Below, one piece after another: positions 1 through 8,476 of a DNA stretch of 64,000 nucleotides. Numbering within the stretch: the stretch's first letter is position 1; the number at the start of each line of letters is the position of its first letter. Origin of the DNA: a bacterium (lineage in GTDB: Bacteria; Sumerlaeota; Sumerlaeia; SLMS01; JAHLLQ01); contig JAHLLQ010000009.1 in assembly GCA_020444065.1 (NCBI GenBank), positions 62,001 to 126,000 of the forward strand. The letters run 5' to 3'. A program made the position numbers and the translations under genes. The notes beneath the pieces are model-generated. The model was not told the DNA's origin, ran no database searches, and worked only from the letters and a program-made list of their open reading frames with translations.

Positions 1-1
1 C

Positions 2-484
2 ACCTGCTTCATCGTGCCCGGCGCGCTGAACTTGCTCGGCATGCTGTTCTTCGGCAACCTGTTGAAGGAGAGCGGCGTGACGGAACGCCTTGCCAACACC
101 GCTCGCAACGCGCTGATCGATTCCGTGACGATCATCCTTGGTTTCAGTGTCGGTGCCAGCACACAGGCCAGCACGTTCCTGACGACGCAGTCGGTGAAGA
201 TCTTCGCGCTCGGTGCGTTCTCTTTCGCGATTGCGACGGCCAGCGGCGTGTTGTTTGCCAAGTTCATGAACCTGTTCCTGAAGGAAGAGGACAAGATCAA
301 TCCGCTCGTCGGTGCCGCCGGCGTGTCTGCCGTGCCGGACTCCGCGCGCGTTGTGCATACCGTTGGCCAGGAGTACGACAAGTCGAACTTCCTGCTGATG
401 CACGCGATGGGGCCGAACGTCGCAGGCGTGATCGGCTCCGCGATCGCCGCCGGTGTGTTGTGGTCGGTTCTCTCGAAGCTGTAG
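2..484 (+). CDS. Na+-translocating decarboxylase beta subunit (OadB/GcdB type), 5' truncated
   Basis: C-terminal part of the membrane subunit that couples decarboxylation of a carboxybiotin or acyl-CoA to Na+ export. The frame is open from the first bases, so the start lies outside the window; about 160 residues are visible and the stop is TAG. The remaining part is hydrophobic with several membrane segments and keeps family segments such as [35 protein letters not shown] and [14 protein letters not shown]. The alpha and biotin-carrier subunits would be expected upstream and cannot be seen. The substrate (oxaloacetate, glutaconyl-CoA or methylmalonyl-CoA) cannot be told from this subunit. Confidence 0.9.
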   Translation, partial: TCFIVPGALNLLGMLFFGNLLKESGVTERLANTARNALIDSVTIILGFSVGASTQASTFLTTQSVKIFALGAFSFAIATASGVLFAKFMNLFLKEEDKINPLVGAAGVSAVPDSARVVHTVGQEYDKSNFLLMHAMGPNVAGVIGSAIAAGVLWSVLSKL

Positions 485-490
485 GGGAGA

Positions 491-512
491 AGTGGCTAGT
501 GACTAGTGGCTA
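491..512. repeat. Short dispersed repeat of the TGGCTAGTGAC type
   Basis: A 22-bp stretch just after the decarboxylase stop is built from overlapping AGTGGCTAG / TAGTGACTAG units. Related runs occur at 21888-21982 and 36797-36836, always between genes. No coding or regulatory role is visible. Confidence 0.6.
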
Positions 513-597
513 GAGGCGGGTTACACTCCATCTCACTTGCAATTCCTCCGGCACCGGGTACTCTCGGTGCCGGTTGCTTTTTGGGAGTTGCCAGCGA

Positions 598-1887
598 ATG
601 ACGATCAAGTTCGAAGCCCCACCGAATGTCCGCTACTCGTGTACGCAGTGCGGCGATTGTTGCCGGACGTGGACGGTGATCCTGATGCCGGGCGAGCAGG
701 AGGCGATCTCTGCGCTGGAGTGGAAGGGGCGCGAGGAACGCCTGGTGGGGGAGAAGACGACGACGCCGGCGCTTGGGCCCGGTACGCCGAAGGGGCGCCA
801 TCGCCTGGTGCGTACCGATGCCGGCGAGTGCGTTTTCCTCGGCGAGAAGCAGCAGTGCCTGATCCACCAGCACTTCGGCGAGATGGCAAAGCCGCTGCTC
901 TGTCGGCTCTATCCGTTCGGCTTCTATCCGATGGGCGACCGCGTGGCCGTGCCGATTTCGTTCTTCTGTAACGCAGTCAGTGGGATGACGGGTCGCACGG
1001 TTGCGTCGCGCACGCCAGAGTGGCTGAAGCTGATTGAGGAATCGCGGCGAGCCGTCGATCGCGGTCGTCATCAGTTGAGCGCGGGCAAGCAGATTTCCGG
1101 CGAGCTCATGTGGGAGTTTGAAAGCTACCTCGTCAACTACCTGATGGATCGCAGCATGACGTTGTTCCAACGCGTGCGCGCGGCGCTGGAGTTTGTTCGT
1201 CTCGCGACGACAGGCAATCCGACGGCGCCGACCTCCGGCGTTTTCCGCGAGGCCATCGCAAAGGGTGTCCCCGACCAGGTGCGCCGCCTAGCCGCGACGG
1301 ACACGATGGATGATTCACAGCGGGCCGTCTTCTATCAGTTGCTGTTCATCTCACTGAATCCGACGCCGCCGAATTTCTTCGAGATGACGCGCGGCGATCA
1401 GGAGCGCGAACGCCAGCGGCGCCTTGAGATCGGTAACAGCTTCCGTGATCGCACCGGCAGGCCTCACGTTGATAATCGCGAACTGAATTCGACCTTCGAA
1501 GAGATCGATCGGGTTGGCGCCTCGATCTTCCTGGACGATCCGCCGCCGGTTATTGAGACGTTCCTGTGTGCCCACATTGTCGGCCAGAAGTTCCTGATCG
1601 CCGGAAACGAAGAGCACCCACTTGTGGAATCGACGAACCGATTCCTGATGATCTTCCCGATGATCGTCTGGACGGCGAAAGCGTTGGCGGCTGACCGCGG
1701 CGCGAGCGACGTCGAACTGCCCGACATTCAGAAGGCGATTCGCTTTCTCGACCGCACACCGGGTTCGATCTCGTTCGAGGGATTGCCGAAGAAGCAGGAA
1801 GAGGCGGTCACCTTCGTTATTCAAGAAACCGGCATCGCCGTGTGTGCGACGAATGAAGTTCTCGGTGCAGAGGAGTCGATCGAATGA
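598..1887 (+). CDS. YkgJ-family cysteine-cluster protein
   Basis: A 429-residue protein with the CxxCxxCC signature (CTQCGDCC, residues 15-22) followed by CVFLGEKQQC and CRLYPFGFYP. This is the arrangement of the YkgJ/zinc-iron-chelating family (the PF03692 type, which includes flagellin N-methylase-like proteins). The cysteines are expected to bind Zn or an Fe-S cluster. Residues after about 150 form a long extension with no family I recognise. The ATG at 598 puts the Cys motif near the N terminus as usual; an in-frame start 24 bp upstream adds nothing recognisable. The stop overlaps the next start (ATGA), so the two genes are translationally coupled. The exact reaction is unknown. Confidence 0.8.
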   Translation: MTIKFEAPPNVRYSCTQCGDCCRTWTVILMPGEQEAISALEWKGREERLVGEKTTTPALGPGTPKGRHRLVRTDAGECVFLGEKQQCLIHQHFGEMAKPLLCRLYPFGFYPMGDRVAVPISFFCNAVSGMTGRTVASRTPEWLKLIEESRRAVDRGRHQLSAGKQISGELMWEFESYLVNYLMDRSMTLFQRVRAALEFVRLATTGNPTAPTSGVFREAIAKGVPDQVRRLAATDTMDDSQRAVFYQLLFISLNPTPPNFFEMTRGDQERERQRRLEIGNSFRDRTGRPHVDNRELNSTFEEIDRVGASIFLDDPPPVIETFLCAHIVGQKFLIAGNEEHPLVESTNRFLMIFPMIVWTAKALAADRGASDVELPDIQKAIRFLDRTPGSISFEGLPKKQEEAVTFVIQETGIAVCATNEVLGAEESIE

Positions 1888-2345
1888 TGGAGCCGATTCG
1901 TTTTCGCCCACACCATTTCCTGTGCATGTTGACGTACAGCGGAGCCGGATACACGCCGGAGTTCGTTGCGAATTTCGACGCGTTGATGCAGCGCATCAAT
2001 GCCGGCCCCGTGGAGATCGAAATTGTCCAGGGTCCCGACGACATTTGCGGGCCGATGATGTCGTGTCGGGATCACCCGGATTTTCATTGCGAGAACGCGA
2101 GCGTCCGTCAGCGCGATGCGCACGCGTTGCGGGAAATCGCGGAGTCGATGGCGCGTTGGCCGGGAGACGTTGTTCCAACCTTTGAATTTGGCAAGCAGGT
2201 GTTGTTGACGGCGGAGTTGATCGCGTTTCTCCGCGAGGAATTCCGCACCGGCCGCATTCGCACCGGATGCAAGGATTGCGAATGGGATCCACGTTGCAGC
2301 GAACGCACCGCGGACGGATTTAAGGGCGCGCGTTTGGGGACGTAG
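1884..2345 (+). CDS. DUF1284-family protein
   Basis: A 153-residue cytoplasmic protein that begins MMEPIRFRPHHFLC, the typical opening of DUF1284 proteins. It has paired cysteines in the middle (CGPMMSC, then HPDFHC) and near the end (CKDCEWDPRC), so it probably binds a metal or Fe-S cluster. It overlaps the preceding YkgJ-type gene by 4 bp; two Cys-rich metalloprotein candidates in one operon suggest they act together. Function is not established for this family. Confidence 0.8.
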   Translation: MMEPIRFRPHHFLCMLTYSGAGYTPEFVANFDALMQRINAGPVEIEIVQGPDDICGPMMSCRDHPDFHCENASVRQRDAHALREIAESMARWPGDVVPTFEFGKQVLLTAELIAFLREEFRTGRIRTGCKDCEWDPRCSERTADGFKGARLGT

Positions 2346-2353
2346 GGGGGGGG

Positions 2354-2640
2354 GTGTGGCACCCCTTCAGGGTGCGTGTTTCATCGATCGGCAACCCAGG
2401 GTGGCGCTCGCCTTGCTCGCTGACCCTGTGCTGAGGATTGTCGAATCCCGTTGGGATTCTACGTCGATGGTGAGTGATGAGTCTCGCTGGGATTCTTTGG
2501 TGCGAACAGAAACGATCATTCCACATCAAGTCCGAAGGACTTGAACATCCGATAGCCCAGGGCAAGCGAAGCGCCGCCCTGGGTTTGCAGGCAATGCAAC
2601 CGCACCCTGTAAGGGTGCAACAGCACACATCAATGAAACG
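2354..2640. repeat. Palindrome-rich, MITE-like non-coding element
   Basis: This interval holds no gene. Two outer arms (about 2357-2420 and 2550-2622) match each other in inverted orientation: each carries a GCACCC...GGGTGC hairpin, then AACCCAGGG followed by a GGCGCT...TGC block. Two further units, AATCCCGTTGGGATT and CTCGCTGGGATTCT, sit between them. The layout resembles a miniature inverted-repeat element or a REP/BIME cluster. It lies between the convergent ends of the DUF1284 gene and ahcY. Confidence 0.65.
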
Positions 2641-2662
2641 AGCCGCCCGGTGTGGGCGGCTC
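2630..2662 (-). terminator. Rho-independent terminator of ahcY
   Basis: A perfect 9-bp stem (GAGCCGCCC / GGGCGGCTC, 2640-2648 and 2654-2662) with a 5-nt loop lies 26 bp past the ahcY stop. On the minus strand it is followed by a short T-rich tract (GTTTCATT). Confidence 0.75.
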
Positions 2663-2687
2663 GTGGTTTCTGCGATTCTGGTTTCGA

Positions 2688-4121
2688 TCAGTAGCGATAG
2701 TGATCGGGCTTGTAGGGACCTTCGACGGGAACGCCGATGTAGTCCGCCTGCTTCTTGCTCATCTCGGTCAACTGGGCGTTGAGCTTCTTGAGGTGAAGAC
2801 GCGCGACCTTCTCGTCCAGCAACTTCGGCAGCACGTAGACCTTGTTCTCGTACTTGCCGTTGTCGCGGTTCTCCCACAGATCGACCTGTGCGATCGTCTG
2901 GTTGGTGAAGCTGGCGCTCATGACGAAGCTGGGATGGCCCGTGGCGCAGCCGAGGTTCACGAGACGGCCCTTGGCGAGCAGGATGATGCGCTTGCCGTCC
3001 GGCCAGATCACGTGATCGACCTGCGGCTTGATCTCGACCCACTCGAGGGGATCGAGCGCGTCGACCTGGATCTCGCTGTCGAAGTGACCGATGTTGCAGA
3101 CGATGGCCTGGTCCTTCATCTGGTCCATGTGCTCGCGTGTGATGACGTCGACGTTGCCGGTGCAGGTCACGAAGATGTCGCCCCACTTGCAGGCCTCGTC
3201 CATCTCGACGATGGGGAAGCCTTCCATGGCGGCTTGCAGCGCGGTGATCGGGTCGATCTCGGTCACGCTGACCTGGGCGCCGAGGCCGGCGAAGGCCTGG
3301 GCGCAGCCCTTGCCGACGTCGCCGTAGCCGAGCACGACGCAGCGCTTGCCGGCGATCATGACGTCGGTGGCGCGCTTAATGCCGTCCATCAGCGACTCGC
3401 GGCAGCCGTACAGGTTGTCGAACTTCGACTTCGTCACGGAGTCGTTCACGTTGATGGCGGGGAAGAGCAGCGTGCCCTTCTTCATCATGTCGTACAGGCG
3501 ATGCACGCCGGTGGTGGTTTCTTCGCTGACGCCGCGAACAGTGGCGGCGACCTTGTGCCAGAGCTGCGGGTCCTCATCGAGGGTGTCGTTCAGCAGCGTG
3601 TCGACAACGGCGACTTCTTTGTTGCTGCGATCGATCTCGGGCTTCTTGCCGGTCTTCGCGAACTCGTCTTCGCGCTCGCAGCCGCGGTGGATCAGCATCG
3701 TGGCATCGCCACCGTCGTCCACGATCAGGTCGGGGCCGCGATCCGGGCCGTGTAGCAGCATCTGCTTCGTGCACCACCAGTATTCTTCGAGGCTCTCGCC
3801 CTTCCAGGCGTAGACGGGAACGCCGGCCTTCGCGATGGCGGCGGCGGCGTGATCCTGGGTCGAGTAGATGTTGCAGGAGGCCCAGCGCACGTCGGCGCCG
3901 AGGGCAACGAGCGTCTCGATCAACACGGCGGTCTGCACGGTCATGTGCAGGGAACCGCTGACCTTTGCGCCGGCCAGCGGCTTGCGCGGGCCATACTCCT
4001 CGCGCATCGCCATCAGCCCGGGCATTTCCGTCTCGGCGATTTCGATTTCCTTGCGGCCGAAGTCGGCCTGGCCGATGTCGGCGACCTTGTAAGGAACGGT
4101 CTGGTTTTCGACAGTAGACAT
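2688..4121 (-). CDS. ahcY: S-adenosylhomocysteinase
   Basis: Hydrolyses S-adenosylhomocysteine to adenosine and homocysteine with bound NAD+, removing the product inhibitor of methyltransferases in the methionine cycle. The 477-residue length is typical. Visible signatures are [31 protein letters not shown], the NAD-binding [23 protein letters not shown] and the C-terminal PDHYRY; the C-terminal Lys-Tyr motif of the family appears here as KPDHYRY. An AAGGAG site lies 7-8 nt before the ATG. It follows the ArsR-methyltransferase gene by 47 bp in the same direction, so the two are likely co-transcribed and feedback-controlled by SAH (inference). No SAH riboswitch fits in the 47-bp gap. Confidence 0.97.
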   Translation of the reverse strand: MSTVENQTVPYKVADIGQADFGRKEIEIAETEMPGLMAMREEYGPRKPLAGAKVSGSLHMTVQTAVLIETLVALGADVRWASCNIYSTQDHAAAAIAKAGVPVYAWKGESLEEYWWCTKQMLLHGPDRGPDLIVDDGGDATMLIHRGCEREDEFAKTGKKPEIDRSNKEVAVVDTLLNDTLDEDPQLWHKVAATVRGVSEETTTGVHRLYDMMKKGTLLFPAINVNDSVTKSKFDNLYGCRESLMDGIKRATDVMIAGKRCVVLGYGDVGKGCAQAFAGLGAQVSVTEIDPITALQAAMEGFPIVEMDEACKWGDIFVTCTGNVDVITREHMDQMKDQAIVCNIGHFDSEIQVDALDPLEWVEIKPQVDHVIWPDGKRIILLAKGRLVNLGCATGHPSFVMSASFTNQTIAQVDLWENRDNGKYENKVYVLPKLLDEKVARLHLKKLNAQLTEMSKKQADYIGVPVEGPYKPDHYRY

Positions 4122-4168
4122 GTCTTCTTACTCCTTGGGGTTAATGGGAAGTCGAGGATTGTCGGTTC

Positions 4169-5140
4169 TTATTCATCTGGCTTTCGTGCCAGCAGCGCGA
4201 AGCCGTCCGGCACTTGGACCTTCTTGTTGTCCGGCGTCGTCCACGGCTTTCCGGGCAGCGCAACCCAGCCGTCGATTTCGAGGCCGCATTCATTCATCCA
4301 GCTGTCCAGTTGCTCACGAGAGAACCCGAGCCACCGATGCTGCATGTGATCGCGCAGCCAGGTTTCCTGGTGTTGCATGAAGTCGGCCAGGTACAGCAGC
4401 CCGCCGGGGGCAAGCGCCTTGGCCGCGCTGCGCACTGCGCGTCCCGGCTCGTCGAGGTGCTGCAACACCATCACGAGCGTCGCGATGTTCACCTCGCCCG
4501 GCTTCAGCGGCGGTTCGTGCGCGTCGCCCTGGCGAAATTCCACGTTGTCCAGGCCCCACGCTTCGACCTTGCGCCGCGCGACCGAGAACATCGCTTCGCT
4601 GTTGTCGATCGCGATGATCTTGCGCGGCCGGTCGGCGAAGAGCTCGATCACGTGCCCGGTGCCGGACCCGATGTCCGCCACGGTCAAGTCGCGTGGGACA
4701 AAAGCGCGCAGCAGAGCCCGGCCGATCGAGTCGCCGAACAGCGCCGAGCGGATCTCGTCCCACTCGTCCGCAATCCGTTCGAAGAAGCGACCGTTGCGCT
4801 TCTCGCGGCGGGCGATCACGCCCTCCATGCGAGCCAGATCCGCCAGGAACAGCTCGTCGCCATCCCAAGCCGCGCGGATGCTCTGCCACAGCGGCGCCAC
4901 GGCTTCAGGCAGCCGGTCGACATCGATCCGGTAATGCCGCCAGGGGCCCTCGCGGCGTTCCTGGACGATGCCTTCTTCACGCAGGACCTTCAGGTGGTTC
5001 GAGACGCGAGACTGGGCGAGCTGTGTGGCTTCGGAGAGCTCCATGACCGACAATTCCCCCGCGTCCAGCAGCCGCGTCAGGCGCAGCCGGGTCGGGTCGC
5101 TGAGGGTTTTGAAGAGTCTTGTGACGTCTTTGACGGCCAT
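4169..5140 (-). CDS. ArsR-family regulator fused to a SAM methyltransferase domain (SahR-like)
   Basis: A 323-residue two-domain protein. Residues 1-100 are an ArsR winged helix (LSDPTRLRLTRLL, then AQSRVSNHLKVLREEG, then the wing). The metal-binding ELCVCDL helix of classical ArsR/SmtB is replaced by GELSVMEL with no cysteine, so it is unlikely to sense metals. Residues 130-320 are a Rossmann methyltransferase fold (VADIGSGTGHVIEL, IAIDNSEAM, LVMVLQHLDEPGR). This matches SahR, known in Proteobacteria as an SAH-responsive regulator of methionine-cycle genes, and here it lies directly upstream of ahcY. It could instead be an active methyltransferase with an HTH domain. Confidence 0.82.
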   Translation of the reverse strand: MAVKDVTRLFKTLSDPTRLRLTRLLDAGELSVMELSEATQLAQSRVSNHLKVLREEGIVQERREGPWRHYRIDVDRLPEAVAPLWQSIRAAWDGDELFLADLARMEGVIARREKRNGRFFERIADEWDEIRSALFGDSIGRALLRAFVPRDLTVADIGSGTGHVIELFADRPRKIIAIDNSEAMFSVARRKVEAWGLDNVEFRQGDAHEPPLKPGEVNIATLVMVLQHLDEPGRAVRSAAKALAPGGLLYLADFMQHQETWLRDHMQHRWLGFSREQLDSWMNECGLEIDGWVALPGKPWTTPDNKKVQVPDGFALLARKPDE

Positions 5141-5183
5141 GGCCTGGAAACCTCATGCGCATTCTCGCTGAGCGCATTTCCAG

Positions 5184-5195
5184 ATATCATGATAT
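5184..5195. promoter_or_regulatory. Perfect 12-bp palindrome, candidate operator
   Basis: ATATCATGATAT is a perfect palindrome 43 bp upstream of the ArsR-methyltransferase start and the only such AT-rich palindrome in this intergenic region. Its place and symmetry fit an autoregulatory operator for a dimeric winged-helix repressor. Binding is inferred. Confidence 0.6.
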
Positions 5196-5235
5196 GATGA
5201 TGCGCGGTCAAGGGGAAAATGCAGAGCCCTGCCCT

Positions 5236-5261
5236 CCCGGGCCCATTCGGCCCGGGATTTT
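5236..5261. terminator. GC-rich hairpin between gh13 and the regulator gene
   Basis: CCCGGGCC - CATTC loop - GGCCCGGG, followed on the plus strand by ATTTT. It lies 27 bp past the stop of the minus-strand amylase. The T-run is on the plus strand, so its use as a minus-strand terminator is uncertain. Confidence 0.45.
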
Positions 5262-5282
5262 CGCTCTCGGTGGCAGAGGGGG

Positions 5283-6878
5283 CTACTGAACGCGCTTGTA
5301 GGGTGTGTACTCCAGCGTCTCAGCGACATGCGGGCGGAAGACGTGGGCCGTGCGCGCGGGGACTTTGACGCGCATTGTGCCGGACATGACCTGCGCTTCG
5401 GCTTTGCTCAACTCGTCCCTCAGTTTGTCCCAGTTCATCAGTTTGCTGTCCCGCAGCGGGATGACTTCCGTGATCGGTTCGACGGTCGGGTTGACGACGA
5501 CGATGGTGGTTTCTTCTACACGGTCCGTGACACGCATGAAGGCAAGTAGTTGTTCGGTCTCCAGCAGTCGGAAGTCGCCGACGCGGAGCGCGCGATTGCT
5601 GTTTCGCATCTCGATCAGGCGACGCATCCATTGCAGGTCTTTGTTCGAATCCTTGACCAGGTCCCAACGCATGGGCGCCCGGTTGGCGGGGTCCTCGCCG
5701 CCTTCCATACCGAGTTCGACGCCGTAGTACACGCACGGCGAGCCGGGCAGCGTGAACTGCAGCACCTGGGCCATGCGCCGCTGCCACTGGTTCTTCATCA
5801 GATTCTTCAGGCGCGGCGTGTCGTGGTTGTCCAGAATGATCCAGGATTTCAGAATCGGATCCAATCCGGTATCGCGGACCATCGTATCGAAGCATCGGCC
5901 GGCATGTTCGCCGCTGATATCGCCGTTCACCATGTAGAGGATCAATTGGCGGGCGTGGAAGTTCATCACCGAGTCGAGTGCCGGCGACCATTCCTCCGGG
6001 TAGTTCCAGATCTCGCCGGTGACGAGCGAGCCGGGCTTCGCGGTGTGCGCGGCGTTCGTAATGCCAGCCAGGATGTCGAAGCCGATGTCGAACGCCACGT
6101 CGAGGCGCCATCCGTCGGCGCCGTCGCGCAGATAGCCCTGGATCGCGGAATCCGGATCGCCGAACAGGCGCTTCTGCACGGTCGGATTCTCCAGGTTCAA
6201 CTCGGGCAGATTGTCGACGTTCGCCCAGGCGCGGTAGCCGCGCTGGTACTGATCGCCGATGTAGAACCACTCGCGCCAGGGGCTTTCGGGGTCGGCCATC
6301 GCTTCCTGGAAGATCGGCGACGTGCGGCCCATGTGGTTGAAGACGCCATCCAGCACGAGGCGCATGTGGCGTTCGTGTACGGAGTCGGCCAGCGCGGACA
6401 AGTCTTCGCGATCGCCGTACTCCGGCGAGATCGTGAAGTAATCCTGCGCGTCGTACTTGTGGTTTGTGTAGGCCTTGTGGATCGGATTCAGGTAGAGCAC
6501 ATCGACCCCGAGATTGTCGATATAGTCAAGGTGCGCCCGGACGCTGTCCAGATCGCCGCCCCAAAAGTCGATCTCGTGACTCCAAACGTTGACTTCTTCC
6601 AGGTACGTGCCTTTGGTGGGAACCTCGCCCCAGTCTCGGAGCGTCTTCGGAGCGGGGTAGAGGTCTTTCTTCGCCTCGAGATCTTCCGGGGGTGCGAAGC
6701 GATCGACGATGACCTGATAGACGATCGCGCCATTGCGCCAGTCGGCCTCGCGCTCGGCGAGGACCTCGGCTTTGTCGCGGTCGTAGGAATTGGCGTAGGA
6801 ATACGTCATGGTGGGTTGCTCAGCCTGAAGTGAAGTCGCCGCCAGGGCGGCCAGGAGCGCAAGGGAAGCAAGTTTCAT
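5283..6878 (-). CDS. Secreted alpha-amylase family enzyme (GH13)
   Basis: A 531-residue exported glycoside hydrolase acting on alpha-1,4-glucans or maltodextrins. The signal peptide is residues 1-19 (MKLASLALLAALAATSLQA). All four GH13 regions are present: DGVFNH near residue 178, GWRLD with nucleophile Asp260, TGEIW with acid/base Glu289, and LDNHDTPR with Asp353. A small beta-sandwich C-terminal domain follows. The architecture is closest to cyclomaltodextrinase/neopullulanase-type enzymes, but specificity cannot be read off. The chosen ATG has a GGAGG site 7 nt upstream and starts the signal peptide; the longer in-frame extension does not. A monocistronic unit is likely. Confidence 0.93.
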   Translation of the reverse strand: MKLASLALLAALAATSLQAEQPTMTYSYANSYDRDKAEVLAEREADWRNGAIVYQVIVDRFAPPEDLEAKKDLYPAPKTLRDWGEVPTKGTYLEEVNVWSHEIDFWGGDLDSVRAHLDYIDNLGVDVLYLNPIHKAYTNHKYDAQDYFTISPEYGDREDLSALADSVHERHMRLVLDGVFNHMGRTSPIFQEAMADPESPWREWFYIGDQYQRGYRAWANVDNLPELNLENPTVQKRLFGDPDSAIQGYLRDGADGWRLDVAFDIGFDILAGITNAAHTAKPGSLVTGEIWNYPEEWSPALDSVMNFHARQLILYMVNGDISGEHAGRCFDTMVRDTGLDPILKSWIILDNHDTPRLKNLMKNQWQRRMAQVLQFTLPGSPCVYYGVELGMEGGEDPANRAPMRWDLVKDSNKDLQWMRRLIEMRNSNRALRVGDFRLLETEQLLAFMRVTDRVEETTIVVVNPTVEPITEVIPLRDSKLMNWDKLRDELSKAEAQVMSGTMRVKVPARTAHVFRPHVAETLEYTPYKRVQ

Positions 6879-7070
6879 GGTGAGACCTCCCGGGCCGTTT
6901 CCATCGATCATGCGGAGCGGCGCGCGAGGGTCAAGTGAAGGCGGAGTGATTCGAATGCAGGGGTTCTCCTGTTGACACACGGATTATGGGTTTGGTGTAT
7001 CGGGTACAAATCAATAAATGCAGTTTCGCCATAACCCAGTTGAGTCGGCAGGGAGAGGAGTGCTTCAGCC

Positions 7071-8138
7071 ATGAACGGATGGGTCGTTGCGATAGGTCTT
7101 CCGGTTCTAATCTTTGTTGTTCTTTCTGCACTGCTGTTCAAGTACTTAGAGCACATCGATGAGTGGCTTTCGAAGGGAGGCGATCGGCGTATTGCCGCAG
7201 GCCTGATTGTTTCACTGATTGTCCCAGGAATTGCATCTGTAGTTCTTGATCTGGCTGACCTTTCAGCGATAATCGATGATGATCAGACTACGGATCCAGA
7301 GTTGTTACTCGTGACTATCGCAGGGATTCTTTGTTCGATATTCCTGGTTGGGCAGATGGCGCTTTGGATTAACGTAGACCGGTGGGAGAAGCGATTGAAC
7401 GGGCTTCGCTCCCAACTCGATCAACTGAAGGACGAATTTCGAATGGCCAAGCAAGATCATGAGGCGACCCTTGGCTTCACGAATATCTTCCTGGGAGTTG
7501 TAAACGAGAAGCACACTCGCCTGAAGCGTCTGCGGAGCGAGGAGAGTGGACAGGGCGTCTTGGACCTGCCCCGGCTAATGAAGGAACTAAACCCTCTAGC
7601 TCAAATCAAGTGCCTCCTGCTCTGTTTATACAAATTCCTAGAGGAGAGACTCCGGAGAGAGGATGGCGGCAAGGAGGAACTGAGGATTGCGTACTTCAAG
7701 CTGGATGAAGAAGGCTACTACCATCCGATTTTCAGCTGGAACGGGCAGGCGGAGGGATGTGTATCGAGCCCGCAGGGAAGTCATCGCGATTGCTTTCGTC
7801 TTGACACTACTGAAGATAGGTCATTAGTCGTGTGGTGTGGGCGTCACAAGAGAATCGCGATAATCGAAGACGCCCAGAAGGCTCATGCGGAAGATCATGT
7901 TTTTCGGTTTTTTGACCAAAGCCAGCAGGATCATATCGGTTCGATTCTCGCTGTCCCCATTTCATTGGGCGATGAGCAGGGCCCAATCAGCCATATACTG
8001 TCCATAGACACAAGTAAACGAAGGTTCTTCCTCGACAATCAGAAGACACAGACACAGTGGAAATGGATCGCGAAGCACTTCGCTCAACGGGCCCTCTACG
8101 AAGAGGAACTTCAAGAAATCACCCAATCGGAAGGGTAG
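7071..8138 (+). CDS. Membrane protein with coiled coil and GAF-like domain, unknown function
   Basis: A 355-residue protein I do not recognise as a named family. Three predicted membrane segments (about residues 4-24, 42-62 and 80-101) are followed by a charged, probably coiled-coil stretch (105-135). A soluble C-terminal region (about 170-350) has the feel of a GAF sensor: RIAYFKLDEEGYYHP, ILAVPISLGDEQGP, then SIDTSKRRFF. Base and codon use are visibly more AT-rich than the flanking genes (many TTG, ATA, AGA and TCT codons), which suggests transfer. A 60-residue gene follows after 5 bp. A role in signalling or defence is possible but not shown. Confidence 0.7.
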   Translation: MNGWVVAIGLPVLIFVVLSALLFKYLEHIDEWLSKGGDRRIAAGLIVSLIVPGIASVVLDLADLSAIIDDDQTTDPELLLVTIAGILCSIFLVGQMALWINVDRWEKRLNGLRSQLDQLKDEFRMAKQDHEATLGFTNIFLGVVNEKHTRLKRLRSEESGQGVLDLPRLMKELNPLAQIKCLLLCLYKFLEERLRREDGGKEELRIAYFKLDEEGYYHPIFSWNGQAEGCVSSPQGSHRDCFRLDTTEDRSLVVWCGRHKRIAIIEDAQKAHAEDHVFRFFDQSQQDHIGSILAVPISLGDEQGPISHILSIDTSKRRFFLDNQKTQTQWKWIAKHFAQRALYEEELQEITQSEG

Positions 8139-8143
8139 TCAAA

Positions 8144-8326
8144 ATGTCTCAGAATACTCGCAAAGAAACAACGTGTTTGGTGCAGACGTCCGCACGGATC
8201 GTCAGTGAAGCAAAGACTCGGGCCCACGAGACGGTGAAGACATATTGCGCAGAGAACAAGCACCAAGCGAATGCCAAGGTCGTCAAGAACGTCAGGCGAG
8301 CTGGGATTGCGGTTCCCAAGCACTAG
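8144..8326 (+). CDS. Small basic protein of unknown function
   Basis: A 60-residue protein with net positive charge (many K, R and H) and two cysteines; no membrane segment or known motif. GAAGGG lies 8 nt upstream of the ATG, and only 5 bp separate it from the stop of the membrane/GAF-like gene, so it is likely the second gene of a two-gene operon. It shares the AT-richer composition of its partner. It could be a regulatory partner or an unrelated passenger. Confidence 0.55.
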   Translation: MSQNTRKETTCLVQTSARIVSEAKTRAHETVKTYCAENKHQANAKVVKNVRRAGIAVPKH

Positions 8327-8476
8327 CATCTTCAAATGGAACTGCCTTGACCTTTGGGAGAAATGAATTGAGACGCTCTCCCAGCTACCGACTGAACGTG
8401 GATGGAAGGAAGCTGCCATCTCACTCGCGCCGAGGCAGTTGCAGCCATCGGATGGCCTTGAGATACTCCCTTTGAA

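Noticed and set aside
2652-3755. Long plus-strand frame opposite ahcY
   Set aside because: Antisense shadow of a well-identified gene in GC-rich DNA; low-complexity product without a domain.
4122-4168. SAH or SAM riboswitch before ahcY
   Set aside because: The gap is only 47 bp with no suitable structure.
5550-6833. 427-codon plus-strand frame opposite the GH13 gene
   Set aside because: Antisense shadow of the amylase.
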